Counted from the first letter of the stretch, positions 1 through 12,419 are shown. The stretch is 64,000 nt of DNA from Globisporangium splendens (GCA_006386115.1 VFIW01000111.1:1-64000); one strand, 5' to 3'. Numbers and translations: made by a program. The notes: generated by a model from the letters alone, not told the origin.

Positions 1-215
1 AAGAGGTCATGTGACAGGGGACAAGGACAGTGGCGGGTACAAGGTCCTGAACAGTGGCCGACAAAACGCTGAGTGAGGCTAGTTCCGACACAAAAGATAA
101 CTGTGGGCAAGGAAGATGCAACGATCTCCACAACTGATGATATGGAAAATTACGAAAAGAAAGCTGACATTCGCCTCGATGTGTGCACAAAAGGCGCGCT
201 GTTCGTAAATGTCAA
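1..215 (-). other. 3' flank of array copy 1; left end of the visible array
   Basis: No gene. This is the reverse complement of the 3' flank seen at 15235-15445 and 20708-20918, with a small indel difference near base 20. In the other copies this flank runs straight into element B, so the window starts almost exactly at a unit boundary and the array probably continues to the left. Confidence 0.7.
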
Positions 216-1226
216 CTACGCGTCTGGCGTGACTTGAATCACGACCTTGCCTGTCGCGCGGCGCGAAGAGATACGCGCGACCGCGTCCAGCACGTTCTCG
301 AAGCGGTGGACCGAGTCGATCGGTGTCACGATCTTACCGTCCTCGATCAGCTTCGTGACCTCAGTCAAGTGCGCCGCCGAAGGGTACACGACGATGCTTC
401 CGACGAGCTTGGCGCCATGTTTCGAGGCGGCTTTCGGGTCGGTGATGCCCAGCAGCGTGACAAAGCGACCCGTGTCCTTGCGCAGCACGGTCTGCGCGTC
501 GGCGTTCCAGGCGTTGGGTTCGATGCCGCAGTCGTAGAACACGTCGATGGAGTGCGGCGGGAGTGCGTCGACCCAGTTGGTGGACGTGTACTCGATGACT
601 TGGTCGGCGCCGAGCGACTTGACGAACGCGGCGTTCCGGGCGCTGGCCGTCGTGACGACGTGCGCGCCGATGACCTTAGCGATCTGGATGGCGTAGATAC
701 CCGTGGCGCTGCTGCCGCCGAGGATCAACACGCGTTCGCCCTTCTGTAGCTTGGCGTGCTCAAGGAGCGCCTGGTAGCTCGTGAGCGCCACGAGCGGCAC
801 ACTCGCAGCTTGGTCAAATGAGAGCGTCGTGGGTTTGCGCGCGACAAACGACTGGTCCACGGTGAGGTACTCGGCAAACGAGCCAAACGAGGCGAACGAC
901 GTCATGAAGTACACGTCGTCGCCGACGTGGAGGGCTCTGTCGCCGTCCATGTGCACGGCGCTGCCAACTTCAACCACGGTGCCGGCGCCATCAAAGCCGA
1001 TGCCGAAAGGCTTGTCGGAGCTCGGATGTTCGTTCATCAAACTGCGGGCATCGCCGGTTGTTAACATGTAGTCGGCTGGGTTGATCGCGGCGCTGCGCAC
1101 TTTGACACGCACTTCTGTGTGTGCCAACGGAGCTTGCGGTACATCGGAACGGAGCTCTAGCACTTGATCTGGGGCGCCATATTTCTCGAAACGGTATGCT
1201 CGGAAGGTTGCTGGGATGGAGGTCAT
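216..1226 (-). CDS. Quinone oxidoreductase-like MDR protein, array copy 1
   Basis: Zinc-free medium-chain dehydrogenase/reductase of the NAD(P)H:quinone oxidoreductase (zeta-crystallin-like) type, 336 residues, the usual length for the family. It would use NADPH to reduce quinones or enone-type carbonyls in the cytosol; no signal peptide is visible. An N-terminal GroES-like domain (about 1-125) carries AAINPADY (46-53) and GIGFDGAGTVVEVG (75-88). The Rossmann domain has the nucleotide-binding loop GGSSATG (170-176), followed by conserved SLGADQVIEYT and YDCGIEP. There are no structural-zinc cysteines. Single exon, with the start at the only upstream in-frame ATG and an oomycete initiator 62-77 bases before it. 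The translation is identical to the copies at 14224, 19697 and 24387. The substrate cannot be read from sequence. Confidence 0.9.
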   Translation of the reverse strand: MTSIPATFRAYRFEKYGAPDQVLELRSDVPQAPLAHTEVRVKVRSAAINPADYMLTTGDARSLMNEHPSSDKPFGIGFDGAGTVVEVGSAVHMDGDRALHVGDDVYFMTSFASFGSFAEYLTVDQSFVARKPTTLSFDQAASVPLVALTSYQALLEHAKLQKGERVLILGGSSATGIYAIQIAKVIGAHVVTTASARNAAFVKSLGADQVIEYTSTNWVDALPPHSIDVFYDCGIEPNAWNADAQTVLRKDTGRFVTLLGITDPKAASKHGAKLVGSIVVYPSAAHLTEVTKLIEDGKIVTPIDSVHRFENVLDAVARISSRRATGKVVIQVTPDA

Positions 1227-1287
1227 GGTTGATATGGCGGGTAGTTGTAGTTGCGTTTGTGTGGGTCGCGTTTGCTTGGAAGAAAGC

Positions 1288-1303
1288 AGATCGCAGAATG
1301 AGC
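1288..1303 (-). promoter_or_regulatory. Oomycete-type initiator of array copy 1
   Basis: On the minus strand this reads GCTCATTCTGCGATCT, differing from the oomycete initiator consensus GCTCATTYYNCAWTTT at two positions. It lies 62-77 bases before the ATG at 1226. The same sequence precedes the other three array copies. CCAAT boxes on both strands lie about 130-190 bases further upstream. Confidence 0.7.
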
Positions 1304-1567
1304 CATCAGATCAGCAAGATTGCAGATGTTGTACGCGCATTCGGGCGACTCAGGCGTCGAGCTGCATGCAAAATGTCGATGAATTGGTTAAGTTGAACTC
1401 GCTCGTTGGAACGTCATCAAAGACCACAGATGAAAAAATACCTGTGATTGGTCTGATGTCACGTGAGGTATGGCGGATCGACCAATCCGAGTGCGTGGAG
1501 AAAACATCGAAATGCTTGTGACATGGACAAGTGCCACTGGATCGATGCTGATGATGTCACACGGCTT

Positions 1568-3105
1568 CTTTGTCCGACTGTAAACATGATTGTGGCCACC
1601 CGAGCACGCAAACACCCCTTACAGACGCTCGCTGCAACACTTTGTTAGATAAAGCTTGATTGAAGTGGGCAGTCGTTGATATGCCCAGCGTAGGGTTCTG
1701 TATCTAGTCCAGCATGACAATGTGATGGTGCCTTGCGTTTGCATGTGGACATTTTCTTCTGATGACTTCCCTGGCAAGGGATTCATACTTGAAGTAGCGG
1801 AAGAGGTAGTCAAGACTTGGGGTTGCTTGTCTGTGCAACGTGTGTGAGCCAGAGAAAATTAAACACTGACTGGCAAACCAAAGCAAGAACGTCGTCAGAC
1901 ATCTTTTCTGCAGCCCGGAAGGCAAATAATGCATACGCTCTTCGAGCTTGTGAGAGTTTGGTGGCTTGCAAACCCCACGGTCATTTTTCTCTTTTCCTTT
2001 TACAAAACGTTACCCACCACCACCACCGAGATGTTGGATTGCGAGTCCCAATTCTGCGACGTGTAATCCGACCGTCACATGTAAAGCGTTTCACTATATT
2101 GCTACCACGTGCATTCAGCATTTTGCTGCCCAATTGCACCACAATCCATCAACCGCGTTAAACTATTCGTTTTTTTACATGACCTGTTTGCATGGTGGGG
2201 TGGTCGCAAACGTGAATGCAGCGGTGGTTTGCGATGTCAATCAGTACAGCAGGTAATCCGACCGGTGAATGTGAAGCACCATCTCATGTACAGCTATTGC
2301 TGCGCTCGACTGGACACATGACGCAAAGCTTGTAGGTGCATCTTCCGTCCAGAAACCACTGTTCGAATCTGGTGGCGAATCCTTCAGGTACAATACTTCT
2401 TTTGGAGAAACAGCGATGATAATCTACGATGCTATGCCCACGGCTGCTCCGCCATCGGAACTTGCCTCCATCTCTTTTGGGAGTGCCCCTCGATTCGACA
2501 TATTTGGCAACGTATCCTTACCCGGTGGTCGTCTATCTCCCAACATCCAGTGGCATGATATCAAGCACTCTTTGGTCTCGACCCCCCATTATGTCAGCAA
2601 TAGAACAAATACTCTCAAGGCGCTGTCTTGGCATGGAGCATCACACGAAGCGTCATCTTTTCTCTGCTGTGGACAGCTCGCAACCTCCGCAAACACCAAC
2701 AAGAAGACCGCCAACAATAGAATCTCGCTACGGCCAAGTCGACCATGCGGTCAACCTCCGCTTCTGCTACGCTCTCAACTACGCAATCGACAACGATTCG
2801 CAACTACTCCACGCGCTCGTCTGAATCAAAGGCGCCCTCGAACGACAGACTTAGGATCCTGGATACCCTAGTATTGTGTATGCATTTACCATTTTCGTCG
2901 GAGTGTGCCCTTCTGGCAGAAGAAAAAGTCTGGCCTAACTTGTAAACAAATTAAGGCTACTTTGGCCCCCATCTTCCATTTAGAGCACGTTAGTTGGTCC
3001 ATTCGCGAGGTGCGTTTACGTGTTACGGTGGCCGCAATCATGAACAAAGTAGCCATGTGAAAGCCTGGCTACAGTGGTACTTTCCATGTCGCACAATCGC
3101 ACCGG

Positions 3106-3139
<34 letters not shown>
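1568..3139 (+). repeat. Element B, copy 1 (plus)
   Basis: About 1.57 kb repeat present six times in this window. It starts with CTTTGTCCGACTG and ends in a (CT)n tract (3108-3139). Its two ends are degenerate inverted copies of each other: the left has CATGATTGTGGCCACC, the right in reverse complement CATGATTGCGGCCACC, each followed by a CACGTAAACGC-like stretch. No reading frame looks like an intact gene. One frame around 2340-2720 decodes to a decayed reverse-transcriptase C-terminus, with the pattern HLFWECPSIRHIW and then LLWTARNLRKHQ. Two copies of GTAATCCGACCG with similar neighbours (near 2066 and 2254) suggest an internal duplication. Confidence 0.8.
3108..3139 (+). repeat. (CT)n microsatellite at palindrome centre
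   Basis: Pure CT dinucleotide tract ending element B copy 1. It is followed by GGATCA, as at the other B end at 22490, and immediately precedes the LINE. Confidence 0.95.
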
Positions 3140-3141
<2 letters not shown>

Positions 3142-3335
3142 ATCAAAAATCACTTTCGATCTAGCCTTATAAAGGACAGACAGCCTTGGTACCTGCTGTT
3201 TGTATCGAGAGTATAAGTACCACGACGACAATCGACAGGCCACTACAAAGATCATCGGAAAGGGGTGAGTATACTGAACTGAGTATACAAGCCTCTATAA
3301 AGAGCGACAAGCGAAAGCTTTCTCCTGAGGCCTCC

Positions 3336-6300
3336 ATGATGAATATGGAGCAACCAAAGGAGGGGGCTGCGCGGAAGGAAGCTCCGGACGGAGTTTCCAC
3401 GAAGACCGCCATCACGCTGCGGAGTGGGCGGGCGCAAGGCGACGCAGAGATGGCAGTACGAGCGTCACAGCACGGGAAAGGGGGAGCCCCAGATCCTGTG
3501 CGCACGAACGATAAGGACCAATTAAATGCAGGAGGACAAGACAAGTCTGGGGCCATTGAGGAAGGCACGACGCCAACACGTGCGGAAGGCTCTCGAAAAG
3601 AAGCGTCGACGGAGACTGCACCAGTGGAGAGATACGAAGCCCTCTCGGCGAAGTTGCGTGTGTCACCAAACGCGGTCAACAGAGTGGAGATTGAATACGA
3701 AGTGCGGTTAATGTTCACAGCTCTTTACAACGGGATGCGGATTCTGGAGAAACCAAAAAAGGCGAACGACAATTACCCAACACTAAACGGAGAAGAAGCG
3801 GACGCGCTGGTGGACCTATTCCGTCTACTGGCAATTGAAAAGGGAAAATCCTTTCCGGAGTGGAAGCGGACGATCCAAGATCTATGCAAGGATATGCACC
3901 GGTCGTCGTGGACAGTGGTAGCGCTTATCCAAAAGAGAATCGACCAAAACAGGCTCGCAGCAGAAACCAAGGCTTCGCCATGGGGTTCGCAAACGAGCAC
4001 CAGCACTCAAACAAACGTCAAAGAGCAAGGCACCCAGCCCTTCATTTTCAAATCGAACAAATACTCGGAGGAGGAACAACGCAACATGATCCGACACTGC
4101 AAGCAAAAGTTCGAGTACTCAGTGACCCTGCGCCAGCCGACAACGATGGAATGGGATATAATGCTAGCGATCGTGGAAGGCGAACTCCTGATTCGACACT
4201 TGCCTCAATTCCTTCGATGAGTGTGTGGTGGGGACACCCTCTTCCGTTTCCAGAACACCATCGCAGCTCAGGTGGAAGGAGAGCTGGTCGGCAAATTATC
4301 GGATGCGACGCAAGTCTACAAAGATCATCAGTCGGCCGGACGAATCGTGGAAGCCATCTTGCAAGCAGCGAGATTCCGCAATGACGGCAAAATGGAAGAG
4401 ACAATGGCGATGCTGAGAGACCTCAAAGCTGCGGAATGTAATGACAGCACTCACTCACTCCACTTCTATTTCTTTGACAGGAGCACAGCTGCGAAATGGA
4501 ACAAAATGACGATCCCCTTCCGACGCCAATTGGTGCATCTCATATCCGCGCACCCGACGGAGACAACCGGAGAGCGACCGGAGGCAGACAGCGTGTGGAA
4601 CAGGCAATTGGGAGCGGACGGGCTACAGAATGCAGAATCGAGATCCAGGTACAAAATTCAGCTTTTGAACATTGCTCGCTCAATGAATATGTCCTTGTTT
4701 TTAGAATACTTGAAGCAGACGACAGGCAAGCGATTCTACGCCTACCCACTCGATAAATATGGTCCAATATCCCACCAATCGCAGTGGTGGGAGGTACTCT
4801 TTGAAGAGGAATCATGTCCAAAAGCGCTTATCGATGTCAGACGAATTATTTGGCGAGGGCGAACAATCATCCTGCACCACGCATCCAAGTACAGAATGGC
4901 TCCTTGTTTAATCTGCGGGGCAGCGGGACATTTCGCGCGAACGTGTAAGGCAACGGAACATGAACTAAAAACTAACAACTGTATTCACGCAGACGATGAG
5001 ATCGTGAGTAAACTCCCGAGAAAGCCAGCCACTTTCACCAGTGCAGCGGAAATTAAGGAGTCTGTCTCAGACGGCATTGACAAAAAGAAACAGCCACTTC
5101 AACCCGCAACAGAGAATCCTCACGCCAGTGGGGAAAACAAGCCGAGCGAGAACACGAATCCCGTGACGCCTGATGAGACAAACACGTCCAGCCCACAACC
5201 GAACTCCAACCCAAATGATCTAACAAAAAATGTGTCGTTTACGGTGAAAACAGGAATTTCAGTACAACAAACCGGCAATCTCAAAGAACAGGCGAAGGCG
5301 AAACCAAACGATGGAGCAGCGAACGCAAAAGGACCCGCGTCAAAGGCAAGCCAGAAAAACGGTCCAAGACAAATTTCCAAGGATGACATCCGGTGGGCAA
5401 AAGAGCTGATGCGCTTCCGACGAGATATGGACGAGTTAATGAAGGTGCACGTGGAACGACAAACCGAGCTCAACCCGAATCGTAACGACATCATGGACTG
5501 GGATGGGGAGTACACGATTCAAGACGTGATGGACGCCAACGGACTTGCAGAAGCAACAACACCACCTACCGGAAATTGCCAATTTTATGCAGTGGCGGAA
5601 GCGATGCTCCAAATCGTGCATGACAACATGGCCAATGAGAAGCTGATCGAGGCCACGGCGAGCAGAATCAAGCAAAGCATGAACGCGGCAGCACGGCTCA
5701 ACTTCGATCTCGAATTTCCTGAAGGAACTCATTTGGGAATACTTGAAGCACTGGGGAGAGGGGATCGGAAAATGAGCCCAAAAGAAAGGAGAGCAGATGT
5801 TCTCGACTATTTCAGCGATATCGCAAGCAGCTCCTCCAGCCGATCTTCCACGCTGCCAGGATCCCTGTGGGGTGGTCCGGAGTCCTTGCGGATGGCTGCC
5901 AAGGCTTTGCAGAGAAAAATCTTCGTGCTGATCGAGACAACGTACGGAGACCGTAAGGGCTTTGCAATTTACAAGCCGCAATCCAGAGTCCATGGAGGCG
6001 GCCAGTTTTTGTCAGCCAAAGAATATGCGTGCACAGGGAAGCAATGGGAAGACGAGGTCCGTCAAGACAGAAACGAAGCAGAGACCACGAACAGTCCGCT
6101 ACCAATTGTAATGAAATTCGCAAACGAACACTACAACAGTCTGCACTTCAGAACCCTGAACGACCCAACGCCACTGGCGAATATGATGAGCTCATCACTA
6201 GCGAAGCATCTCCAAGGATCCGTGAGGAGCAAGGCGGAGTTCAAGACGGACCGATCTGGTCAATTCGAAGACGATCGAGAAACAGACGATTCGATGGAGG

Positions 6301-7313
6301 ACAGCGACAATTCCAGTCTGGGAGAGTGAGTATGGACTCCATCGCTGGACGAGCGAGAAAAGTTCGAGCCAAACCAGCTCAGCGGACAACACGGCTGGTC
6401 GTTCGCATCTCAGGAGAATCAGCTTGTGGTATATCACTCGCCCACAATCGAGTTACCTCAACAACCCAGGAAGCGAGATAGAGACGAAACCCTGATGCTC
6501 ACAGCAATAGATGGTGACGTCGCGATAAACCTGAACAGCCCCAATGTCCCCCTCAAGAAAACCAAAACGCTCTCGAGACGTTTGGCGATCGAAGGAGACT
6601 CCATGCAGAAACGCAGAGACCTCGAGCGCACGCTGTAGGAGCATTGGGAAGGGTTCCAGGAGCAATGGAAGCAAGAAACCAAATGCCGCTTTCCTCTGCT
6701 CTCGTCCAATCTTGATGTATGGACGCAGGCAGCTCTCAATGAGTGGGAGCGAATTCTAGCGATGTTGAAGACGTCGCCAGGGCCGCATCACGTACTGAAT
6801 CACCTCAGCGGGCCAACGCTAGTGGACTTGACGCAAGTTCTGCGCAAACAGGTGATTGAGGAAGGGCTCAAACGTCTTGTACACCGCACCGATCAGGCAG
6901 AAACCAGGGTATGGATCACAGGTTGGTTTGACAGGATTGCAACGGCAACCACGAAGCAACAACGGGCGGCACTGCTCAACTCCAAGGAAGACTGGTTGAC
7001 GCTTGGAAAAATGAAGTACGGTGGGCTCGAAGTTCTGCGACTTTGTCACCCGACCCAGCTAGAGAAGCTCAGCCGCTACATCATCTGCACAGTGGTGTAT
7101 GAGGAGGAGCTGCAGACGTTCAGGTCCAGTGACGCCGAAGACCCACACAACCTGTACGAGGCGATTGAAGACTTCTGTGCGATGTTGAAGCAAACCAGAG
7201 AACTCAAAGCAGCCTTCAAGAGTGGTGAGGAGCTCAGCGAATGGTCAGCTCTTTCGGTGATCATGGCTCAAGTCACCATGGAAGTGGACTCGGTCGAGCC
7301 TTCAAGGTACTAA
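3336..7313 (+). pseudogene. LINE ORF1: CCHC zinc knuckle plus OTU-like cysteine protease, with in-frame stops
   Basis: One reading frame stays open from ATG 3336 to TAA 7313 (1,326 codons) except for TGA at 4218, TGA at 6327 and TAG at 6636. The stops could be mutations in one long gag-like protein, or 6327 may be a genuine end with a third ORF behind it. Residue numbers count from 3336. The N-terminus is charged and low-complexity. A CCHC knuckle CLICGAAGHFARTC lies at 4905-4946 (residues 524-537). A Lys/Pro/Thr-rich linker follows. An OTU-like domain spans about 740-945, with PTGNCQFYAVAEAM (Cys 748), WGGPESLRMAAKAL and NEHYNSLHF (His 932), matching the OTU catalytic Cys and His blocks. The last ~330 codons are unrecognised. 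Upstream in-frame starts before 3336 are non-ATG only. Confidence 0.8.
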
Positions 7314-7362
7314 AGGCGCGACACCAACAGGTAACCAAGGTGGCAGTAGCCCAGGCACAGAA

Positions 7363-10300
7363 ATGTACGCCGCACTACATGCCCTCAAGAATGCATTTTA
7401 CAAAAATCAAAAAAAGGAAAAAAGACCATGTCCAAACACGCTACGGGTATTAACTCAGAACGTGTGCGGATTCAAAAAGAAAGAACGAACAAAATGGTTA
7501 GAGGACCTCAAGGGGGCACTAACCGCAGAAAAGTATGATATCATTTATTTACAGGAGACGAGGATCACCACAGCCAAAGAAGAACGCAGACTCCAACATT
7601 ACTGGAACCGAATATGGGGGGTTGCAAACCTGGACGAACCAACGTCCTTTTGGTCCATCCATCCAGACGCGACCGGCGGAGTGGCAACACTCACGAATCC
7701 GAAGACGATTAGCGAAACACAACTGATCGAGGAATCCAAGTGGACGAATCGCACAGTCGCTATCAAGTCCAAGGGAGTGGTGTGGATTAATGTGTACGCA
7801 CCCAACAAGAAACCAGAGCGAGAACACTTCTTCCGACGCCTAAACGAGGAGTTCGGGACTCATCAAGATGCAGCAGCAGTGCTCGGAGGTGACTTCAATT
7901 GTGTGCTCGACAAGCAACGGGACCGGTACCAAAGAGGAGTTCGGCTACCTGTGCAGTGCGAGAGTGCAGAACTGAGACGACTAGTGACGGAGTGGAACAT
8001 TTACGACGCACGGGAGCTAGTGGAGGATCCGGAGTGGCCAGTGCACAGGGAACCGACGGAGCATTTCACATACTGGAGAAAAAACTCAGCCAGTCGACTC
8101 GACCGATTCTATATAGCAGGAAACCTGGGCAGCGCCGTGCAATGGGAGGCCATAGAGCTACCCAAGCGCTACTCGGATCACCAAGCAGTGGTGCTGCATA
8201 TGAAATGGACGAGTCAACTGCAGAGACCAAGGAAGGTGAACAAGTGCAGGTACCCGATGCGAACCTCGCGTCCTGACTTGGTGCGGACTGGGGTGCAAAA
8301 GGCAATCGCTCACGAGCTGGAGCTGATGCAGAGTGAAGGGTCAATCGTTTGGAACAACCTGGAGCAGCGTATCATCAAAGCAATACTGAGAGTAAGTCGA
8401 GCAGAGAAGCGGCAAGTACGAAGATACCGGCAAAAGTTGGAGGATCAGCAGCACCGACCGGCAAACCGCACAAGGCGTCAGCTGATCGAAGAACAAGCAA
8501 ACGCGGCAAGTGAGGCAGCAGAGTTCAAATTCGGTAAGTATATGCAAGCAACGCAGGGGGATGTTCGTCACTTCTTTCGGAGGATCGCCAACTGGCAGCG
8601 GGATCAAACAATTTCGCGATTAGAACCGACTCCCGGAAGGTACCACTCACCAAACGCGAGTCTAGCGGACATCATGGGAGCAGAATGGCACCAAATCACT
8701 GGCCAGAGCCATGCTGCGGTCCCTCCGCAGAAGGCTGAACAGCGATTTGATGCACTGGTGTACATTCCGGAAACTCGAAAAGTCACGGAAGAGCAAAACC
8801 AAGACTTGATGGTACCCATCACTGAAAAGGAAGTACGAGAGGCGATCGCGGCTTTACATCGGCATAAGGCAGGTGGCGTGGACAGTCTAAACAATGACTT
8901 CTACAAGGATTGCGAGGACGTGATGGTTGAAGTTTTGGTGCGGGAATTCAACAACATCCAACGCGGGGCAACCATGCCACGATCATTCGGTCAAGGAATC
9001 GTGATACCGTTGCGCAAGAAAGGAGATTCGCCAAACCCCCTCGATTACAGACCAATCACTCTGCTTACGACCACTTACAAGTTGTTTGCAAAAGTCTTGA
9101 CAACAAGGCTGCAAGACATCCTTCTGTGGATCATCGGGGAAGCACAACAAGGCTTTGTACGCGACCGACTGATGGAGAACTCGATCCTCATCATGCAAGC
9201 CGCGTTGGACAAAGCGTACCACAACAACGGTGAAGGGTTGGATGACGCTCCGGGAATTGCGATGCTTGACTTCATGAAGGCTTACGACACGTTGGACAGA
9301 GATTTTCTGTATCTTGTGCTGAGCAAGTTCGGCTTTGGGCGACAATTTGTGGATTTAGTACGTCGAATGCACTCGGACACTACGGCGCAGTACCTGGTGA
9401 ACGGTGAAGTGTCGAGAGAATGGGAGGTCAAGTCGGGAATTCGTCAAGGTTGCCCCCTGGCCCCTCTGCTGTTTATTGTCGCCGCGGAGATTCTCGCACT
9501 AGCAGTACAACAAGACCCCCATCTGGAAGGAATTCGCGTGACCAGATCCGGAGCAGAACCCCATCTCATTTCGACCTTCGTCGACGACTCCGCCGTCTTT
9601 CTGAAACAAGGGAAACAGCTGCCTCGACTGATGCAGCTGCTGTCCGAGTTCGGCCAGCAATCAGGTCTGCACGTGCAACCAACGAAAAGCAGCTACTTAT
9701 GTCTCAACACAGCAGTAGTCCAGGAACAAAGATGCGACATTCCAATTCTGAAGCATGGAGAGACGGTGAGGTACCTTGGCATCCAAATAGGTACCGGGAA
9801 CATCACACAAGCTAATTGAGAGGACCGCCTGCAAAAGCTCCGAACCAGATTGATCATCGCGGCCAAAGTCTCCAACAGTGTGGTGGGGAGAGTGCTGATA
9901 CTGAATTCGGTCTTGCTGCCGTCGATTCTGTTCACCACCGGCTACATCGAGCCCCCAGCGAGAGTCGTGGATCAGCTAGTGAATCTACAAAAGCAGTTTT
10001 TGTGGAACTCGACACTCGGCACAGACAGCACGAGACACAAGGTGAGTCCCTCCCTGCTCTACCTGCCATTCAAGGAAGGAGGCATAGGTCTCTACTCAAT
10101 ACCTCTTGCAATAAAGCGACAAGCGATGCGGCGGACAACTCGGTGGCTTCAGCGAGCGCGAGACAAGTATACAGAGGCTTGGCATGAACAGGTGCATCGG
10201 GGCAAAAGTCAAAACCAGGGATGTTGCGCGATTTCACCCAAGGAGCGAAGCCAGCTAGCACAGACAAGGCTGTACCAGACAAACAATATTCACAGACTCG

Positions 10301-12419
10301 GGTGGGAGTATCTCTGTGAAGACCTGGTGGTGGCAGAGAGACGCAATCCCGCGTGGAAAGACGATCTGAAGCAGCAAATGGAATCCTTACTACCGACCCT
10401 GGATCTTGAGTGGAGATCAGACGGACGTGTAGGTGTGTACTTTGGGAGAAAACCTGAGCAGACGATTCATCAACTATCGGAAGAGACTCGAGCCTTCTGG
10501 CCATCTTTTCAGTGGAACGACAACCCCTGGATAATCGACAGTCAAGGCGAGCAGTATTCAGTCAAAAAGGTTCCTTTCCTGAAGGAATGCAATTTGACCA
10601 GCTTCAACGTGAGACGGGAAGAAGAGCGAGTGTTCTCCGTGCGGCTACCAACCATGACGGCAACTCTCACGTTCAAACGAATGACCGCCTTGCGAAAACT
10701 CGTAACCAGCATCATTCTATGCTCACCGGAGATAGAAATCGATGCAGGCAACCAGTTGAACAGTCACCAGGAGCCGTGGAGCAGGAAACACACCAAACGA
10801 GAGTACAAGTGGATCAGCAATGGCATGGGAACCATCATCGCGGTGCCAGTATCGGAGGGGAGCCACACGGACTACATCCAGATGCAACGGCAAGCAAACG
10901 GAGTTCTCTGGACAGTGACCGACTGGGTTGGGGATGCTACCTGTCAACAAGACGTGGCAATGATCGAAGAAGAAATAAAAACTGTAGGGTGGACATTCAA
11001 ACCGCACCCGCTCACGACTCACTGTCCGTGGCTGGTGCATGAACGTACTCCCCCAAACAGTATCCAGAAGACAATTGACCGAGCACGAACACAAAGGTTG
11101 CACACCAAGTTGTATCAAGGTCTCGGAGGACTCATAGACAAGCTCAACGAAGTCGCGAAAACTGACCAGTGGTACAGCCATGTGCAGTATCGACTACCAG
11201 CACATCTATGGAAACAACGAGGATGCCTTACGCCGTATCAGATGTGGACGACATACCGGATCTCTACGATGCAGCTCAACCTATTCCATCCGGGAAGGAT
11301 CGAGTCTCCAGCGTGCCCAAGCAATGCCGGATGTGGGGAGATAAAAGAAACTATCTCACACATAGTCTGGAGTTGCAAGCGAGCACAAGCCGCGTGGACG
11401 GCCTTCCTCGGACGATGGATGGGCCGAACATTGACGGAGCAAGCACTCAACCTCTTCTTGCCTCATATTGCTAGCCGCACAGCACCGCCAGGTCAACGAT
11501 CTTTGCTCCGGGAATTGGAAAAGCGCTTCGGGTTCATTACTCCGGAACACTCGACAGCACTACAGAAACTTTGGTTTATCGTAACATCAAGCATCCCAGT
11601 ATTGTTGTGGAGAACGAGAGTGGAAATAGTGCATGAACGGCAACACGTCACTATCGAAGAAAGTACCCAGCGAGTGTGGACAGCGTGTGTGATGCAAGTG
11701 CGGGCCGTGGCTCATCGGATGAGAACGCTCAAAGGAGAAAAGATCGATGCAACTTGCCTGAGCCAACTGCTCAGCGTACTGGAGAGACAAGACTTGTCGC
11801 GCCAACTAGAAACATGGGCGACGGCGCGTTTGTATTTCGATGGAGGTGCACGCTCCCCCCCCCGGAAAACCCAGGTTCCAGGATAGGCAGGTGCAGCGGA
11901 TAAGGGGCACTCATCTTCCTGAATGAACGCAGCAATCGATGGGAACTCAAAAGCATGCGGCTAGGCGTACATGGGCCCAGAAGTCACGAACATTGGTTGC
12001 GAATACAGCGCGGCTTGAAAATGGACTGGCATACAGTGCACATACGGCAGCATTTTTATGAAGTCATGTTGGAAGTCTTCAGAGACAGCCGAATGATTAA
12101 CGCAGCTCAGAACGGGTTCGCCTCAGTACGCCAGACCGAGTTACAGCCACCGGCAGTTCGAGTAAATCAAATCGTCGCCAGCTTTGCGTGGACCTCCTGG
12201 AATCACACAAAACGAGAACAAAACAAAATGGCCGATCTTCTCGCCAACATGGCAATGAACTCCAAGAATGCGAAGATACTCACCGACGAATCGCGGGGAA
12301 ACGATCAAGTTCTTATGTCCCAAGTCGCAGCTCTACTCGACAATGATATCGGTGCTACACCGTCACAACTAAGAAACACCTCACTGTCAGCAGTGCTGAC
12401 GAGACTCAGGAATTCTTAA
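7363..12419 (+). pseudogene. LINE ORF2: endonuclease, reverse transcriptase and RNase H, with nonsense codon and frameshift
   Basis: Endonuclease/exonuclease/phosphatase domain at about 7440-8220 (LTQNVCGFK, LQETRI, GGDFNCVLD, SRLDRFY, SDHQAVVL). Reverse transcriptase at about 8820-9790, with YRPITLL, QQGFVRDRLMENSIL, MLDFMKAYDTLDRDF, GIRQGCPLAPLLF and the catalytic box as FVDD (9577-9588) instead of the common YADD or FADD. A Cys-His motif with C...C...H....C lies near 11317-11370. RNase H starts near 11830 (YFDGGA) and ends with NHTKREQNKMADLLANMAM. The frame is broken by TGA at 9817-9819, where relatives usually carry Trp, and by indels between 11850 and 11985 next to a run of C. The final stop is at 12417-12419. 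It would nick target DNA and prime reverse transcription if intact. Confidence 0.88.

Noticed and set aside
183..749. Long open frames opposite the oxidoreductase genes (for example 183-749, 14701-15267).
   Set aside because: They are antisense shadows of GC-rich coding sequence and recur only because the gene is repeated.
1700..2900. Several 60-150 residue ORFs within element B, repeated in all six copies.
   Set aside because: They overlap on both strands, match no family, and the only recognisable coding signal (a reverse-transcriptase C-terminus) is in a frame with stops. Repetition reflects the element, not selection on proteins.
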